DNA of 50,857 nucleotides from Paulinella micropora (lineage: Eukaryota > Cercozoa > Imbricatea > Euglyphida): positions 426,341 through 477,197 of the forward strand of contig BJOX01000152.1 of NCBI GenBank assembly GCA_009731375.1. The letters run 5' to 3'. The notes below the pieces were generated by a model, which searched no databases, had not been told where the DNA came from, and saw only the letters and a program-made list of their open reading frames with translations. Shown in pieces: positions 41,522 through 50,857 of this stretch. A program made the position numbers and the translations under genes. Position 1 is the stretch's first letter. The number at the start of each line of letters is the position of its first letter.

Positions 41522-43436
41522 TCTTCGTGGTGCACCTTTGTCCACTTCTGACACTCTCTGCCATACATTCACTTAAACATTCTAACATGTACAACACAAA
41601 GCCTGGTGCAGTGATAATGAAACACCGGTTCACACATAGCTTCTTCTCCTCTTATTCATGTTATTTCAAGGTTTTTTTTCCTGTCTTTCTTCTTTCCAAT
41701 AGCCTCCATCACCACGTACTTACTGTGCATTGCTGAGTGTCTTTGTTGCTGCTCCCTTGGCACTCTGAGCCAGCAATGAACGTTCCAGCGGGGCAGCGAT
41801 ACGCAAGATCCACAGCAGTATTACTGCAGGGAGCACAGCCTTGTGTGTCCACGTCGTGAGTGCCATTACAGGCGCTCCCATTTCGGTAGTACAGGCGTGG
41901 GCAGAAGTATGCATTCAGGGCTCCGCCATTTGCGCAGGTCCCACAGCTCTGAGTATCAGACAACGAATGGCCATCGCAAGCGACACCCGTTCGGTAAGAA
42001 CCAATTCCGCAGTCATACATCTCTCCACCAAATGAGCAGTCCTCACAGGTCTCGGTGTCTTCATCGTTAATTCCCCCCAGACAAACACTACCATTCATTC
42101 GCTGCCCGGGCAGGCAGACATAGGATGCCTGCCCCAGCCCGCACGCTCGACAGATCTGCGTATCTTCTAGTCCCATGCCTCCACAAACGGAACCGGTCCT
42201 GAAGAAGCGCTGCGGGCAGGCGTAGATGGGTCCGCCGTTGCCGCACTGGGTGCAGTTGGAGGTGCTGGCGGAAGATATCAGACGGAAGCCTGGTTCGCAG
42301 CCACAGCAGCGCTGCGCATCGCAGGCAGGCAGGGAGGACAGGCCACAGGTGGCATCCTCGCGAAAGGTAAAGCTTCCACACAGAGAGGCATCGAACCCAA
42401 CAGAGGGACAGGTGGAAGCCACAAGGATTGAGCGAATGCGTAGAGGGTCACTCACACCCATTTCTGCAACAAAGAGCATGACACCGTCCGGAGATATTGT
42501 AATAAGTTGAGGATGAAGCATTCTAGCTTGCGTGACGTTGCCATCCTTGCACTCCTGCAAACCATGCCCCAGAGGAGTGGATACAATGCCTGAAGCAAGG
42601 TCGATGTAACGAACGCGATGGTTAGGTAAGTCTGTGAAATAGAGAGTGTTGCCGTCCAGAGAGAGTGCCAATGTTGGGGTCGATATGGACCCCGCGATTG
42701 TAGTAACTGTGCGTGATGCAAGGTCCACCGCTCGCACATTTCCCATTTCAGACACTCCCCTTTCAGACACGAAGAGGGTTACATCGTCCGGTGACACCGC
42801 TAGTCCACATGTTATATAAAACCTGGCATTTGTACCGACTGCGTCCTGGTAGCCGAAGCTTTCACAACTGCCAGCCAATGTTGACACGATGCTCGACGAG
42901 AGAGTCAACGCCCGCACGCAATGACCATCACTCAAGAAAAGTGTATTACCATTCTGTGACATTGCGAGGTATTCAGGCGACATGAACCAAGCTTGTGCGG
43001 CGGCGCCATCCCGATATCCTTCTGTGCCGTCCCCTGCAACAGTGACGACAACAGCTTCAGCGAGCTTGAGCGCCCGTATGCGATGGCTAACTGTTTCTGG
43101 TATGAAGACTGTCCCTCCATCACGGGACACCGCCAAGCCCCCCATCCCCTTAAATCGAGCTTCTGACGCACTCCCGTCCAGATATCTCCCGGGATACGCC
43201 TGCTGCCCTGTCAAGGTCGAGACAACACCTGAGGCCAAATCCAAGGCGCGGAGGCATTGACAGCCTCTGTCTGACACAAAGAGGGTACGACCATCGGGCG
43301 ACACCACACAGCCACCGATATCAGTAAGCTCAGCAGTGAAACTTTCAGAACAGTTCCCTACCAAAGTCGCTACATCTCCGGGCATGCGTAACAGGCTCGC
43401 AGCGAACGAAGCCAGAAGAAAAAACGACAGAATCAT
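38932..43436 (-). CDS. Host five-exon gene: NHL-like propeller, Cys-rich repeats and membrane helices
   Basis: Joining five minus-strand exons, 43436-41724, 41377-40043, 39967-39855, 39799-39488 and 39346-38932, keeps the frame and gives about 1295 residues. All four introns (346, 75, 55 and 141 bases) have GT...AG ends, for example CACA/GTAAGT and TTTGCAG. Exon 1 begins with a signal peptide (MILSFFLLASFAAS), then NHL-like propeller blades (SPDGRTLFVSD, LSLDGNTLYFTD), then ephrin-receptor-like cysteine repeats of the DTQxCxxC...Yx CxxGxY type. Exon 2 continues the repeats and enters several membrane helices (YLLITAGSMAALALLGY, TLVFIVLPLLVNVVVTLAF). Exon 3 adds another helix. The C-terminal cytosolic part is Ser/Glu-rich. 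It is a membrane receptor-like protein; exact ligand unknown. The splice model is mine, from consensus sites and frame. Confidence 0.75.
41452..41518. repeat. (CT)n microsatellite inside intron 1
   Basis: A pure CT tract of about 66 bases. It lies in the first intron of the host gene (41,378-41,723), so it does not affect the coding frame. Confidence 0.9.
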
Positions 43437-43842
43437 AGTAGCAATTCCCCTACACGATTTAATTATAAAGCAAACCAAAAAAATAATATGTGATGTCGTG
43501 AGAAAGTTTGGGGAGGGGGGGGGGGGGGGGGGGGGGGGAATTCCGAAGATACAATATTAACAAAAACTTGGGTGACTCTTCTTCCTCTGACATAACGTAC
43601 ATGCATACATACATACATACATACATACACAGTTTGCATACATTACATGCATACATACATACATGCATACAAACATACATGAATACATACATACATGCTT
43701 ACATACATACATGCTTACATACATACATACATACAATGCAACACAAGCTCACAATACAACACAGACATGAAACACACTACAAAACATAATTTGAAACATA
43801 ACACAACACAACACAGCGCAGACACACAACACAACACTCAAG
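43437..43842. repeat. Poly-G tract and (TACA)n microsatellite
   Basis: A long G tract at about 43,512-43,538 and tandem CATA/TACA units at about 43,599-43,735 make up most of this gene-free stretch, which also holds the host gene's 5' flank. Short open frames here are low-complexity artefacts. Confidence 0.85.
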
Positions 43843-43896
<54 letters not shown>

Positions 43897-44330
43897 TGAA
43901 GAGGAGGGGGAGGAGGGGCCTTGGAGCAGGGCGTCTAGGAGGAGGAGGACGAGGACGAGGAGAATGCCTAGGAGGACGAGGAAGAGGAGACGGAGAGGCG
44001 GTGCTAGGAGGAGGAGGAGGAGGCGCTGTAGCTAGGAGGAGGAGCGGGGGGGAGGAGGAGGAGGCTCAAGGAGGTGGAGGAAGACGAGGAAGAGGAGAAA
44101 GAGGAGAAAGAAGAAGAACATGAAGAAGAAGAAGAAGAAGAAGAAGAAGAAGAAGAAGAAGAAGAAGAAGAAGAAGACGAAGAAGAAGAAGAAGAAGAAA
44201 GGAGAGAGAAGTCCCAGAAGAGAAATGACAAGCAAAGGAAAGCAAACCAAAGGCAGGTGCAAAGGCAAACGTATAAGCTAGTTCGGTAGGTAGGTAGGTA
44301 GGTAGGCAGGTAGGTAGGTAGGTAGGTTGT
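43843..44330. repeat. (TAG)n, (GGA)n and (GAA)n low-complexity DNA
   Basis: (TAG)n at 43,843-43,895, purine-rich GGA/GAC sequence at 43,900-44,110, (GAA)n at about 44,117-44,200 and (TAGG)n at 44,285-44,325. Only strand-biased low-complexity frames are open, and no gene is supported. Confidence 0.85.
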
Positions 44331-44378
44331 GGTTGCGGTGGTTGTGGTGGTTGTGTCTGTGTGTGTGTGTGTGTGTGT

Positions 44379-44463
44379 GTGGGTGGGGGGGGGGGGGGGG
44401 GGGGGGGGGGGGTTTTTTGNNNNNNNNNNNNNNNNNNNNNNNNNNNNNNNNNNNNNNNNNNNN

Positions 44464-44497
<34 letters not shown>
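44379..44497. other. Poly-G tract around a 44-N gap
   Basis: Long G runs flank 44 N at 44,420-44,463. Long poly-G beside a gap can be a sequencing artefact, or real G-quadruplex-forming sequence that stopped the assembly. Confidence 0.8.
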
Positions 44498-44501
<4 letters not shown>

Positions 44502-44628
44502 TGGTCGGGTTTACTCTGAAAAGAGAACGGAGCCACGCCTTGCTAGCTTATTTCCCGGCTTGACGCAGGAGTATAATAGTCTGTGTTTGTATGTGAGTGT
44601 TGTGCTGAGTACATGTTAGTAGTAGAAA

Positions 44629-44629
<1 letters not shown>

Positions 44630-44683
<54 letters not shown>

Positions 44684-44686
44684 TAG

Positions 44687-44748
<62 letters not shown>

Positions 44749-44793
44749 AGAATAAGAATAATACTAATAATAAGAATAATAATAATAATAATA

Positions 44794-44841
<48 letters not shown>

Positions 44842-44877
44842 GTAATAATAATAATAATGATGATGATGATGATAATG

Positions 44878-44918
<41 letters not shown>

Positions 44919-44935
44919 CAATAATAATAAATAAC

Positions 44936-44969
<34 letters not shown>

Positions 44970-44970
44970 T
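44630..44970. repeat. (TAG)n, (CTA)n and (AAT)n microsatellites
   Basis: TAG units switch to ACT/CTA units at about 44,685, then to AAT/AATA to 44,970. The TAG-to-CTA switch is an inverted arrangement around GTACCAC. Confidence 0.9.
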
Positions 44971-44974
44971 AGAA

Positions 44975-45025
44975 ATATCATATTACCATCCCTATCTTCC
45001 CTTCTTTTCCCCGGTAATATGATAT
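44975..45025. repeat. 13-base perfect inverted repeat (hairpin)
   Basis: ATATCATATTACC at 44,975-44,987 pairs exactly with GGTAATATGATAT at 45,013-45,025, with a 25-base pyrimidine-rich loop. It could be a miniature transposon remnant or a structured RNA end. No gene is linked to it. Confidence 0.6.
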
Positions 45026-45572
45026 CTCTTTCTATCTTCTCGAATTCATCATTCTTTTATACCAATCATGACCCATGGTTGGGGGGATAGCAATAGTAAG
45101 CGAAGCTAACGATTAGTGCTATGAGCTCATGAGTAACAGGATTTTCTACTACCCCAATGAAAGAAACCCTAAAGGACAAGCGTCATGTTTCTTAGTGGTC
45201 GTTGGGGACCATCCTCTTATCATATTATCCTTTCTATCTTCTCCTCTTTCTCTCCATATCCCTCTCTATCTTGTTTTATTTCTCTCTCTCTCTCTCTCGC
45301 TTTCTCTGTGTGTGTGTGTGTCTCTCTCTCTCCCTTCCCCCCCCCCCTCCCACACACTCACTCACATACACACACATTTAGAATTTTATTTTATTTTATC
45401 TTACTTTACTTTAATAATTTTAATAATTCTATTTTATTTTATTTTACTTACTTTTAATAATTTAAGAAGAAGGTCGCCATCTAGTTAAATTTATAGTTCT
45501 TGCGCTAACAATTTGTATGGATGGCCAGAGGTCACTAGCACTTGTACAAGTAATTTCATTAAATTGAAGGCC

Positions 45573-45607
<35 letters not shown>

Positions 45608-45738
45608 ATAGTAGTAGTAGTAGTAGTAGTACTAGTAGTAGTAGTAGTAGCTAACAATTTGTATGGATGACCAGATGATACTAGTACTTGTAAAAGTATT
45701 TTCATAAAGCAGAAGGCCTAGTAGTAGTAGTAGAAGTA

Positions 45739-45805
<67 letters not shown>
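45026..45805. repeat. Diverged copies of the interspersed repeat and (TAG)n tails
   Basis: A degraded copy at about 45,365-45,575 (CTAGTTAAATTTATAG, CTAACAATTTGTATGGATGG) ends in AGGCCTAG and (TAG)n. A second, 3'-only copy at about 45,648-45,720 also ends AAGGCCTAG(TAG)n. The microsatellites therefore begin exactly at repeat ends. The bases 45,026-45,364 hold no gene; they include CT-rich and C-run tracts. Confidence 0.75.
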
Positions 45806-45807
<2 letters not shown>

Positions 45808-46131
45808 AGTGTATGTATGCATGCACGTGTGTGTATGCATGTATATAATAAATGTATGTATGTATGATGTATGTATGTATGTATGTATGCATGCATGTAT
45901 TCACAAAATAAGGGAACACTGTATGTATGTGTGTATGTATGTGTGTATGCATGCATGCATGTATGTATACGTATTAACTATGTATGTATGTATGTATGTA
46001 TGTATGTATGCAATTGTATGTATGCATATGTAGTAAGTAGTAGTAAGTAGTAGTAAGTAGTAGTAAGAAGTAGTAGTAGTAGTAGCAGTAGTAGTAGTAG
46101 CAGTAGCAGTAGTAGTAGTAGTAGTAGTAGT

Positions 46132-46188
<57 letters not shown>

Positions 46189-46229
46189 AGTAGTAGTAGT
46201 AAGTGGTAGTAGTAAGTGGTAGTAGTAGC

Positions 46230-46267
<38 letters not shown>

Positions 46268-46445
46268 CAGTAGTAGTAGTAGTAGTACGTAGTAGTAGAA
46301 AGTAGAAGTAGTTGTAGTAAGTAGAAAGTAGAAAGTAGAAGTAGTAGTAGTAGTGGTAGTAGTAGTAGTAGTAATAGTAGTAGTAGTAGTGGTAGTAGTA
46401 GTAGTAGTAGTAGTGGAAGTAGTAGTGGTAGTAGGTAGTAGTAGC

Positions 46446-46518
<73 letters not shown>

Positions 46519-46530
46519 AGAGTGGAGGCA
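45806..46530. repeat. (TGTA)n then (TAG)n/(TAAG)n microsatellites
   Basis: TGTATGTATG units at 45,808-46,030 are followed by (TAG)n with AAG and GTG interruptions to about 46,520. Any open frame is polyserine or polyvaline from repeats. No gene is supported. Confidence 0.9.
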
Positions 46531-46666
46531 GAACGTACTAAATGAGTAGGGTAAGGGCTTGGTTTAGGGCAAGGCTATGGTCTGCAGGGCAGTGCGAGCT
46601 GTGCTCACGACGTAAGTTTTGAGGTGCGAAAGCAATTGTCATAGCATGTCTGTTTCACATGTGTAG

Positions 46667-46750
46667 GTTAATCACACGTTGACTAGCCTAAACCTCTGGT
46701 ACAACGCAATTGGCGACGCAGGGGCACAGGCAATCGGAGACAGGTTAAAG
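46667..46750 (+). pseudogene. LRR exon fragment (plus strand)
   Basis: After an acceptor-like CATGTGTAG, 84 bases encode one 28-residue leucine-rich repeat (LTSLNLWYNAIGDAGAQAIG) and end at AAG/GTACC, donor-like. Phase-0 84-base exons, each with one repeat, are typical of ribonuclease-inhibitor-type LRR genes. The rest of the gene is not here; a fused, inverted second LRR piece follows. Confidence 0.55.
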
Positions 46751-46754
46751 GTAC

Positions 46755-46870
46755 CTTCAGAGCTGCAGCAACATGCTTCACTCCCTCATCACCGATTTCG
46801 TTACCACTTAAAGTCAGAGTCATCAAAGAGCTATTTCCACGATCAAGTGTAAAGCTAGCAAGGGTTAGGG
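46755..46870 (-). pseudogene. LRR fragment (minus strand), inverted against the previous
   Basis: On the minus strand, SSLMTLTLSGNEIGDEGVKH continues to AAALK and ends at AAG/GTACC, exactly facing the plus-strand repeat across the palindrome AAGGTACCTT (46,748-46,757). The two repeats thus meet tail to tail. The fragment is incomplete. Confidence 0.55.
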
Positions 46871-47036
46871 GATTGTCCTCCATGCATGCATGCATCCATC
46901 ACACCATGCATGCTCATGAATCCATCACCATCACTACCCCACCATCCTCCATCGCCACCATGATGGCCATGCCACATTATATGGTTTTTTCCCAGCACAT
47001 TAGCAGTAGTAGTAGTAGTAGTAGTAGTCAACAAGC
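46871..47036. repeat. CATGCATG and (TAG)n rich spacer
   Basis: Contains short ATGC-type tandem repeats and a TAG microsatellite at about 47,000-47,027. No gene is seen. Confidence 0.6.
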
Positions 47037-47039
47037 AAC

Positions 47040-48248
47040 TGACGGCCCACCTTACCAGGTACGACATCCTCTCCCGAACTCAATACGCCTTCCGACCACA
47101 CTCGAACACAACAATCACTACACAAACCATCCTAAATCACATCCAAAACCTCAAAGGCCCAGGAAGGTATGTACTTGCTCTATTTATTGACCTATCGAAA
47201 GCCTATGACACTATAGATCATGAAACACTCATCCATAAACTACGAAATAATATAAATTTTAGCGATAACACCACTACCTTTTTTAAATCATACCTCACAA
47301 AACGATACCAAACAGTATTTACCCAATATGCTCGTTCTTATCACACATGGGATCCCGCAAGATCACACATGGGATCCCGCAAGGTAGCACACTCTCAACA
47401 ACGCTCTTCATTCTATACATCAACGATATTATGCTCTCACTAACACACGGGACAGTCTTTGCATATGCAGATGACACCACACTCATCATTGCTGCTAAGA
47501 ATAAAGAGCAACTCCAAGAGCAAGCACAAACTGATACAACGAACCTTGTCCACTATTTCTACAGACATAACCTAGTACCCAACCCCACCAAAACCACCTA
47601 CACTATCTTCCACAAGCATGAACAGAAGGTGCAGCTCGACTTGACTATCGACGGCAAGAGGCTCCAACAAGAACGAAAGGTAAAAGTATTAGGTACAATC
47701 ATCCAAAGCAACCTGTCCTTCCGTGAACATATACAATCTATTATATTCCGCCTTCAACCATTCGTCCAAATGTTTCGTTATGTGAACAGCCTACTTCCCA
47801 CTCACATCCTCCTCCAACTTTACTATGCACATGTATACCCCCTACTTATGTATGGTATCTCTATATGGGGATCTGATGACTACAACACCATTATACATCC
47901 ACTCATTATCATCCAAAAACGTATAGTCCGTCTGATATGTCTCAAATCATGGAGAACACCTACCAAGCCTCTTTTTGCCAAACTACGCTTACTCAACATA
48001 CTTAACATGTATAAATATAGCGTATGCATGGATGCACACTCCCTTATTTACCCAGTCTTCAAGGCTTTCCTTCCCCTTCACTACAACAATATCCGACCAA
48101 TCACAGCTGTTCATAACTACAATACTAGGCGGTCATCAAAGAAACACATGTACAACGACTCAACGACGGGTCAATACAGCAGAGCAGCACAAGCACAATG
48201 GGATAAGCTGCCAGAGCACCTAAGAGATATCTCATACAAAGCAGAATT
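47040..48248 (+). pseudogene. LINE-type reverse transcriptase, frameshifted and cut by gap
   Basis: Two frames together encode a non-LTR reverse transcriptase. The first has LSRTQYAFRPHSNT and LALFIDLSKAYDTIDHETL (palm motif A). The second, from 47,347, has HGIPQGSTLSTTLF (motif B), VFAYADDTTLI (catalytic YADD) and a LINE-like C-terminal part (IQKRIVRLICL, PLFAKLRLLN). The switch is at a 22-base direct duplication of TCACACATGGGATCCCGCAAG-like sequence at about 47,340-47,385. The frame change is not explained by the duplication alone, so at least one more indel or error exists. The 3' end is lost in the N gap. A jockey/CR1-type clade is likely; I do not name it. Confidence 0.75.
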
Positions 48249-48595
48249 NNNNNNNNNNNNNNNNNNNNNNNNNNNNNNNNNNNNNNNNNNNNNNNNNNNN
48301 NNNNNNNNNNNNNNNNNNNNNNNNNNNNNNNNNNNNNNNNNNNNNNNNNNNNNNNNNNNNNNNNNNNNNNNNNNNNNNNNNNNNNNNNNNNNNNNNNNNN
48401 NNNNNNNNNNNNNNNNNNNNNNNNNNNNNNNNNNNNNNNNNNNNNNNNNNNNNNNNNNNNNNNNNNNNNNNNNNNNNNNNNNNNNNNNNNNNNNNNNNNN
48501 NNNNNNNNNNNNNNNNNNNNNNNNNNNNNNNNNNNNNNNNNNNNNNNNNNNNNNNNNNNNNNNNNNNNNNNNNNNNNNNNNNNNNNNNNNNNNNN
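48249..48595. other. Gap of 347 N
   Basis: A sized gap that removes the end of the reverse transcriptase and probably the start of its 3' untranslated region. Confidence 0.95.
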
Positions 48596-48737
48596 GAGTG
48601 AGAATATAACTCTTTCAACATATATATACATATATATATATTATATTATATTATATTATACTATTATATATATTTCCGTTTTTTTTTTCTCGTTCCTCAC
48701 TGAACTAGAACTTTACTTTGACTTCATAAAAGATTAA

Positions 48738-48792
<55 letters not shown>

Positions 48793-48881
48793 TATATATA
48801 AATACATATATATATATTTGTTAATTCCATATATATTTATTATTATTGTTATTACTATTTTATTATTATTATTATTATTAC

Positions 48882-48921
<40 letters not shown>

Positions 48922-49310
48922 TTTACCGCTCGTCTGGACCAGTATTTTCATTGAACATACCGGTCCGTCTGGAAGTGTTGGAACTGCCCTTGCGGGGGTG
49001 TCATTAGAGCCTATCGTCAATTCTTCGTACTCCCCTCACGGGTGAGACGATGGAGGCGCATGTGCAGAAATGCATCAGCCATTGACAGAGAAGCACTATT
49101 AATTTTATTTTATTTTAATATTTTTAATCTAAGTCATTTTATTTTAATACTTTAATATTTTGATAATTTCTCATTACCTTTAATAACTTGAGACGTAGGT
49201 CACCATCTAGTTAAATCAATAGCTCTTGAGCTAACGATTTGTATGGATCGACCAGAGGTTAAATTGTTAACTTCATTAAACCGAAGGCCTAGGCCTAGTA
49301 GTAGTAGTAG
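48596..49310 (+). repeat. Longest copy of the interspersed repeat (possible LINE 3' tail)
   Basis: TA-rich and (ATT)n sequence (48,600-48,920) is followed by a unique-looking segment (48,925-49,090) and then the conserved body (49,105-49,298), ending AGGCCTAGGCCTAG(TAG)n. It lies downstream of, and in the same orientation as, the reverse transcriptase. It may therefore be the element's 3' untranslated region. Confidence 0.6.
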
Positions 49311-49584
49311 TTTAATAGGAAAGCAGTTCCCTTCACGGAAACTATACTCCTAAAGACAAACCGGAAGCAGGACTACTGGGATGACTTACAGTACTACTTA
49401 CTTCAAGCTAATAAAATAATCTATATATACTGAAAGTCCAAAATCCCCTAAACTAAACACAAGTCTCAGGGTCCAAGAAGTCTCCATTATCAAGGTCGAA
49501 TCCAAGCAACCACCCACGATTCTAAAAAAGAAATCTCCGTAACTAACCATGCGACCTATACATATATGATGTTTATGACAACCT
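49311..49584. other. AT-rich flank without gene
   Basis: Anonymous AT-rich sequence beginning right after the (TAG)n tail. I see no gene, repeat or RNA signal. Confidence 0.5.
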
Positions 49585-49938
49585 CTAGAGCTTATACAAG
49601 CTCTTTAACCCAGGGTTCATGGCTACATTGAAGTCCTTTAGAAAACCCCTCATAACATCAATATGAAAAGAAGAGTTTAAGGACCAAATGCCTAATAAAG
49701 ATGTCCAATTGTTACTAGAAATAGAACCATCAGGAGAAAAGGTCGAGCCAAAATATTTCAGTTGTAGAGACCCTAGAATAGGCTTTGTTAAAGCGTCATT
49801 AAAGACATGTGGTTGAATGTTCGTTTGTTGTGCAAATTCACATGGAATACCACCAGTCAGAAATAAATTAGCCTTATTGCAAAAATAAATATTTTTGATT
49901 AGGCCTGGAAAATTTTTAAGATCTAAATTTGGTCCCAC
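49585..49938 (-). CDS. Isolated ORF, unassigned (low support)
   Basis: A 117-residue minus-strand ORF with a mixed, non-repetitive composition (FLTGGIPCEFAQQTNIQPHV, LKYFGSTFSPDGSISSNNW). The composition looks more like protein than the surrounding low-complexity frames, so it may be an exon or transposon remnant. There is no recognised domain, promoter or splice context. Confidence 0.25.
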   Translation of the reverse strand: MGPNLDLKNFPGLIKNIYFCNKANLFLTGGIPCEFAQQTNIQPHVFNDALTKPILGSLQLKYFGSTFSPDGSISSNNWTSLLGIWSLNSSFHIDVMRGFLKDFNVAMNPGLKSLYKL

Positions 49939-50665
49939 ATAACAAATTTTTTGGTGTAAAAAATGTTTAGTACCTTCAAAAGTTGGCTGCCAATTTTTTC
50001 TGCCTCATTTTATTGCGTTTTGCCGTTTTCTATTGCTGGACCGCATCGGGGCAGCAAGCCCCTGCGCAAAAACAAAAAAGACCCTGCGCCAACCCTCCCT
50101 TGGTCGAGGGACCCGGCTCGACCAAGAACTTTTGGCGGTTACGCTCGACAAAAAATACGACAGATAGTACCATTCTTTACCCGAGTAGACAAAAAGTGCG
50201 AGCACAGTATACTTACATCTCGTCAACGCCTCTCCTCTTCCTCTCCTCTCTCTTCCTCTTCTCTTCCTCTCCTCTTCGAACTCTACTTATTCTACTTTAA
50301 TGAAAGCATAATTGTTAAAAGTCAGAACTAAGTCTAGTATATAAGTCTGTCAAAAACTCACTCTACTCTTACTCATACTTCTCTTTCATCGTCTCCTTAG
50401 TCTCTCCTTCCCCTTCTTCCCCTTCCCCTTCCCCTTCCCTTCCCCTTCCCCTTCCCCTTCCCTTCCCCTTCCCTTTCCCTTCTACTTCTCTTCACTCCTC
50501 TTCTCTCCTCTCCTCTCCTCTCTCCTCTCCGACTCTACTCTACTCTACTCTACTCTACTCTAATCTACTCTACTCTACTCTACTCTTCTCTCTTCTCCTC
50601 TCCTCTCCTCTACTCTACTCTCTACTCTACTCTCTACTGTTACTCTTACTCTTAGCTTACTCTTA
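49939..50665. repeat. AT-rich flank, then (CCCCTT)n and (CTACT)n pyrimidine tracts
   Basis: The first 400 bases are anonymous. From about 50,240 the plus strand is nearly all pyrimidine, with CCCCTT units at 50,401-50,480 and TCTAC units at 50,525-50,655. No gene is supported. Confidence 0.75.
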
Positions 50666-50669
50666 CTCT

Positions 50670-50857
50670 TAGGCCTAGGCCTTCGGTTTAATGAAGTTAA
50701 CAATTTAACCTCTGGTCTATCCATACAAATCGTTAGCTCAAGAGCTATTGATTTAACTAGATGGTGACCTACGTCTCAAGTTATTAAAGGTAATGAGAAA
50801 TTATCAAAATATTAAAGTATTAAAATAAAATGACTTAGATTAAAAATATTAAAATAA
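50670..50857 (-). repeat. Inverted copy of the interspersed repeat
   Basis: Reverse complement of the 38,400-38,573 and 49,105-49,298 copies, starting at AGGCCTAGGCCT and running off the window end. Confidence 0.85.

Noticed and set aside
43843-46530. Polyserine, polyvaline and similar open frames
   Set aside because: They are translations of microsatellites with no complexity, starts or splice sites.
50401-50480. CCCCTT tract as telomere
   Set aside because: The unit is irregular (CCCCTT and CCCTT mixed) and is internal, followed by CTACT repeats and an interspersed repeat. It is simple sequence, not a telomere.

Overview
The window is a eukaryotic (protist or algal) contig with two unlike halves. 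Positions 1 to about 38,200 are a compact, intron-free, GC-rich block of viral genes on both strands. Positions about 38,260 to 50,857 are AT-rich, repeat-laden nuclear DNA with one intron-containing gene, LRR fragments, a LINE-type retroelement and many microsatellites. No gap separates the halves, so this looks like a large DNA virus inserted in, or co-assembled with, a host chromosome. I cannot name the host from the sequence. The left end is open, so the viral block probably continues upstream.

Viral block, 1-10 kb: two unassigned ORFs that overlap by one base, a small membrane protein, ribonucleotide reductase large subunit, a putative ssDNA-binding protein, a PCNA-like clamp, late transcription factors VLTF2 and VLTF3, a tyrosine recombinase resembling protelomerases, and a KilA-N/BRO-like protein. 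Most of these replication and transcription genes share an upstream palindrome, GATTTAAATC.

Viral block, 10-27.9 kb: an F-box protein, an A32-like packaging ATPase, a 1571-residue coiled-coil protein, several small membrane or basic proteins, the double jelly-roll major capsid protein, a second BRO-like protein, a YABBY/HMG-like protein, a RuvC-like Holliday junction resolvase, a particle protein, and the penton-like minor capsid protein. Several of these have an A/T tract followed by a TCTGGTGGC-like core 15-50 bases before the ATG, which looks like a second (late) promoter class.

Viral block, 27.9-38.2 kb: two 10-N gaps around a partial gene, ribonucleotide reductase small subunit with all metal and radical residues, an 1807-residue fibre with discoidin-like and YadA-like modules, small ORFs, and a member of a two-gene paralogous family. 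The block ends in a gene-free zone of about 2 kb. That zone holds an array of roughly 80-base repeats, then a 66-base imperfect palindrome that could be a genome-end or resolution site.

The capsid module (capsid, penton, ATPase) looks like that of polinton-like viruses. VLTF2, VLTF3, the RuvC-like resolvase, PCNA and the reductase are typical of nucleocytoplasmic large DNA viruses. That mixture, with a protelomerase-like enzyme, is the most interesting aspect. No DNA polymerase, primase or RNA polymerase is visible here.

Host half: a five-exon minus-strand gene (38,932-43,436) encodes a secreted or membrane protein with an NHL-like propeller, ephrin-receptor-like cysteine repeats and membrane helices. 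It is followed by microsatellites, two LRR pieces fused in opposite orientations, a broken LINE reverse transcriptase, and several copies of an interspersed repeat ending in (TAG)n that may be the LINE 3' tail. I saw no tRNA, rRNA or CRISPR array.
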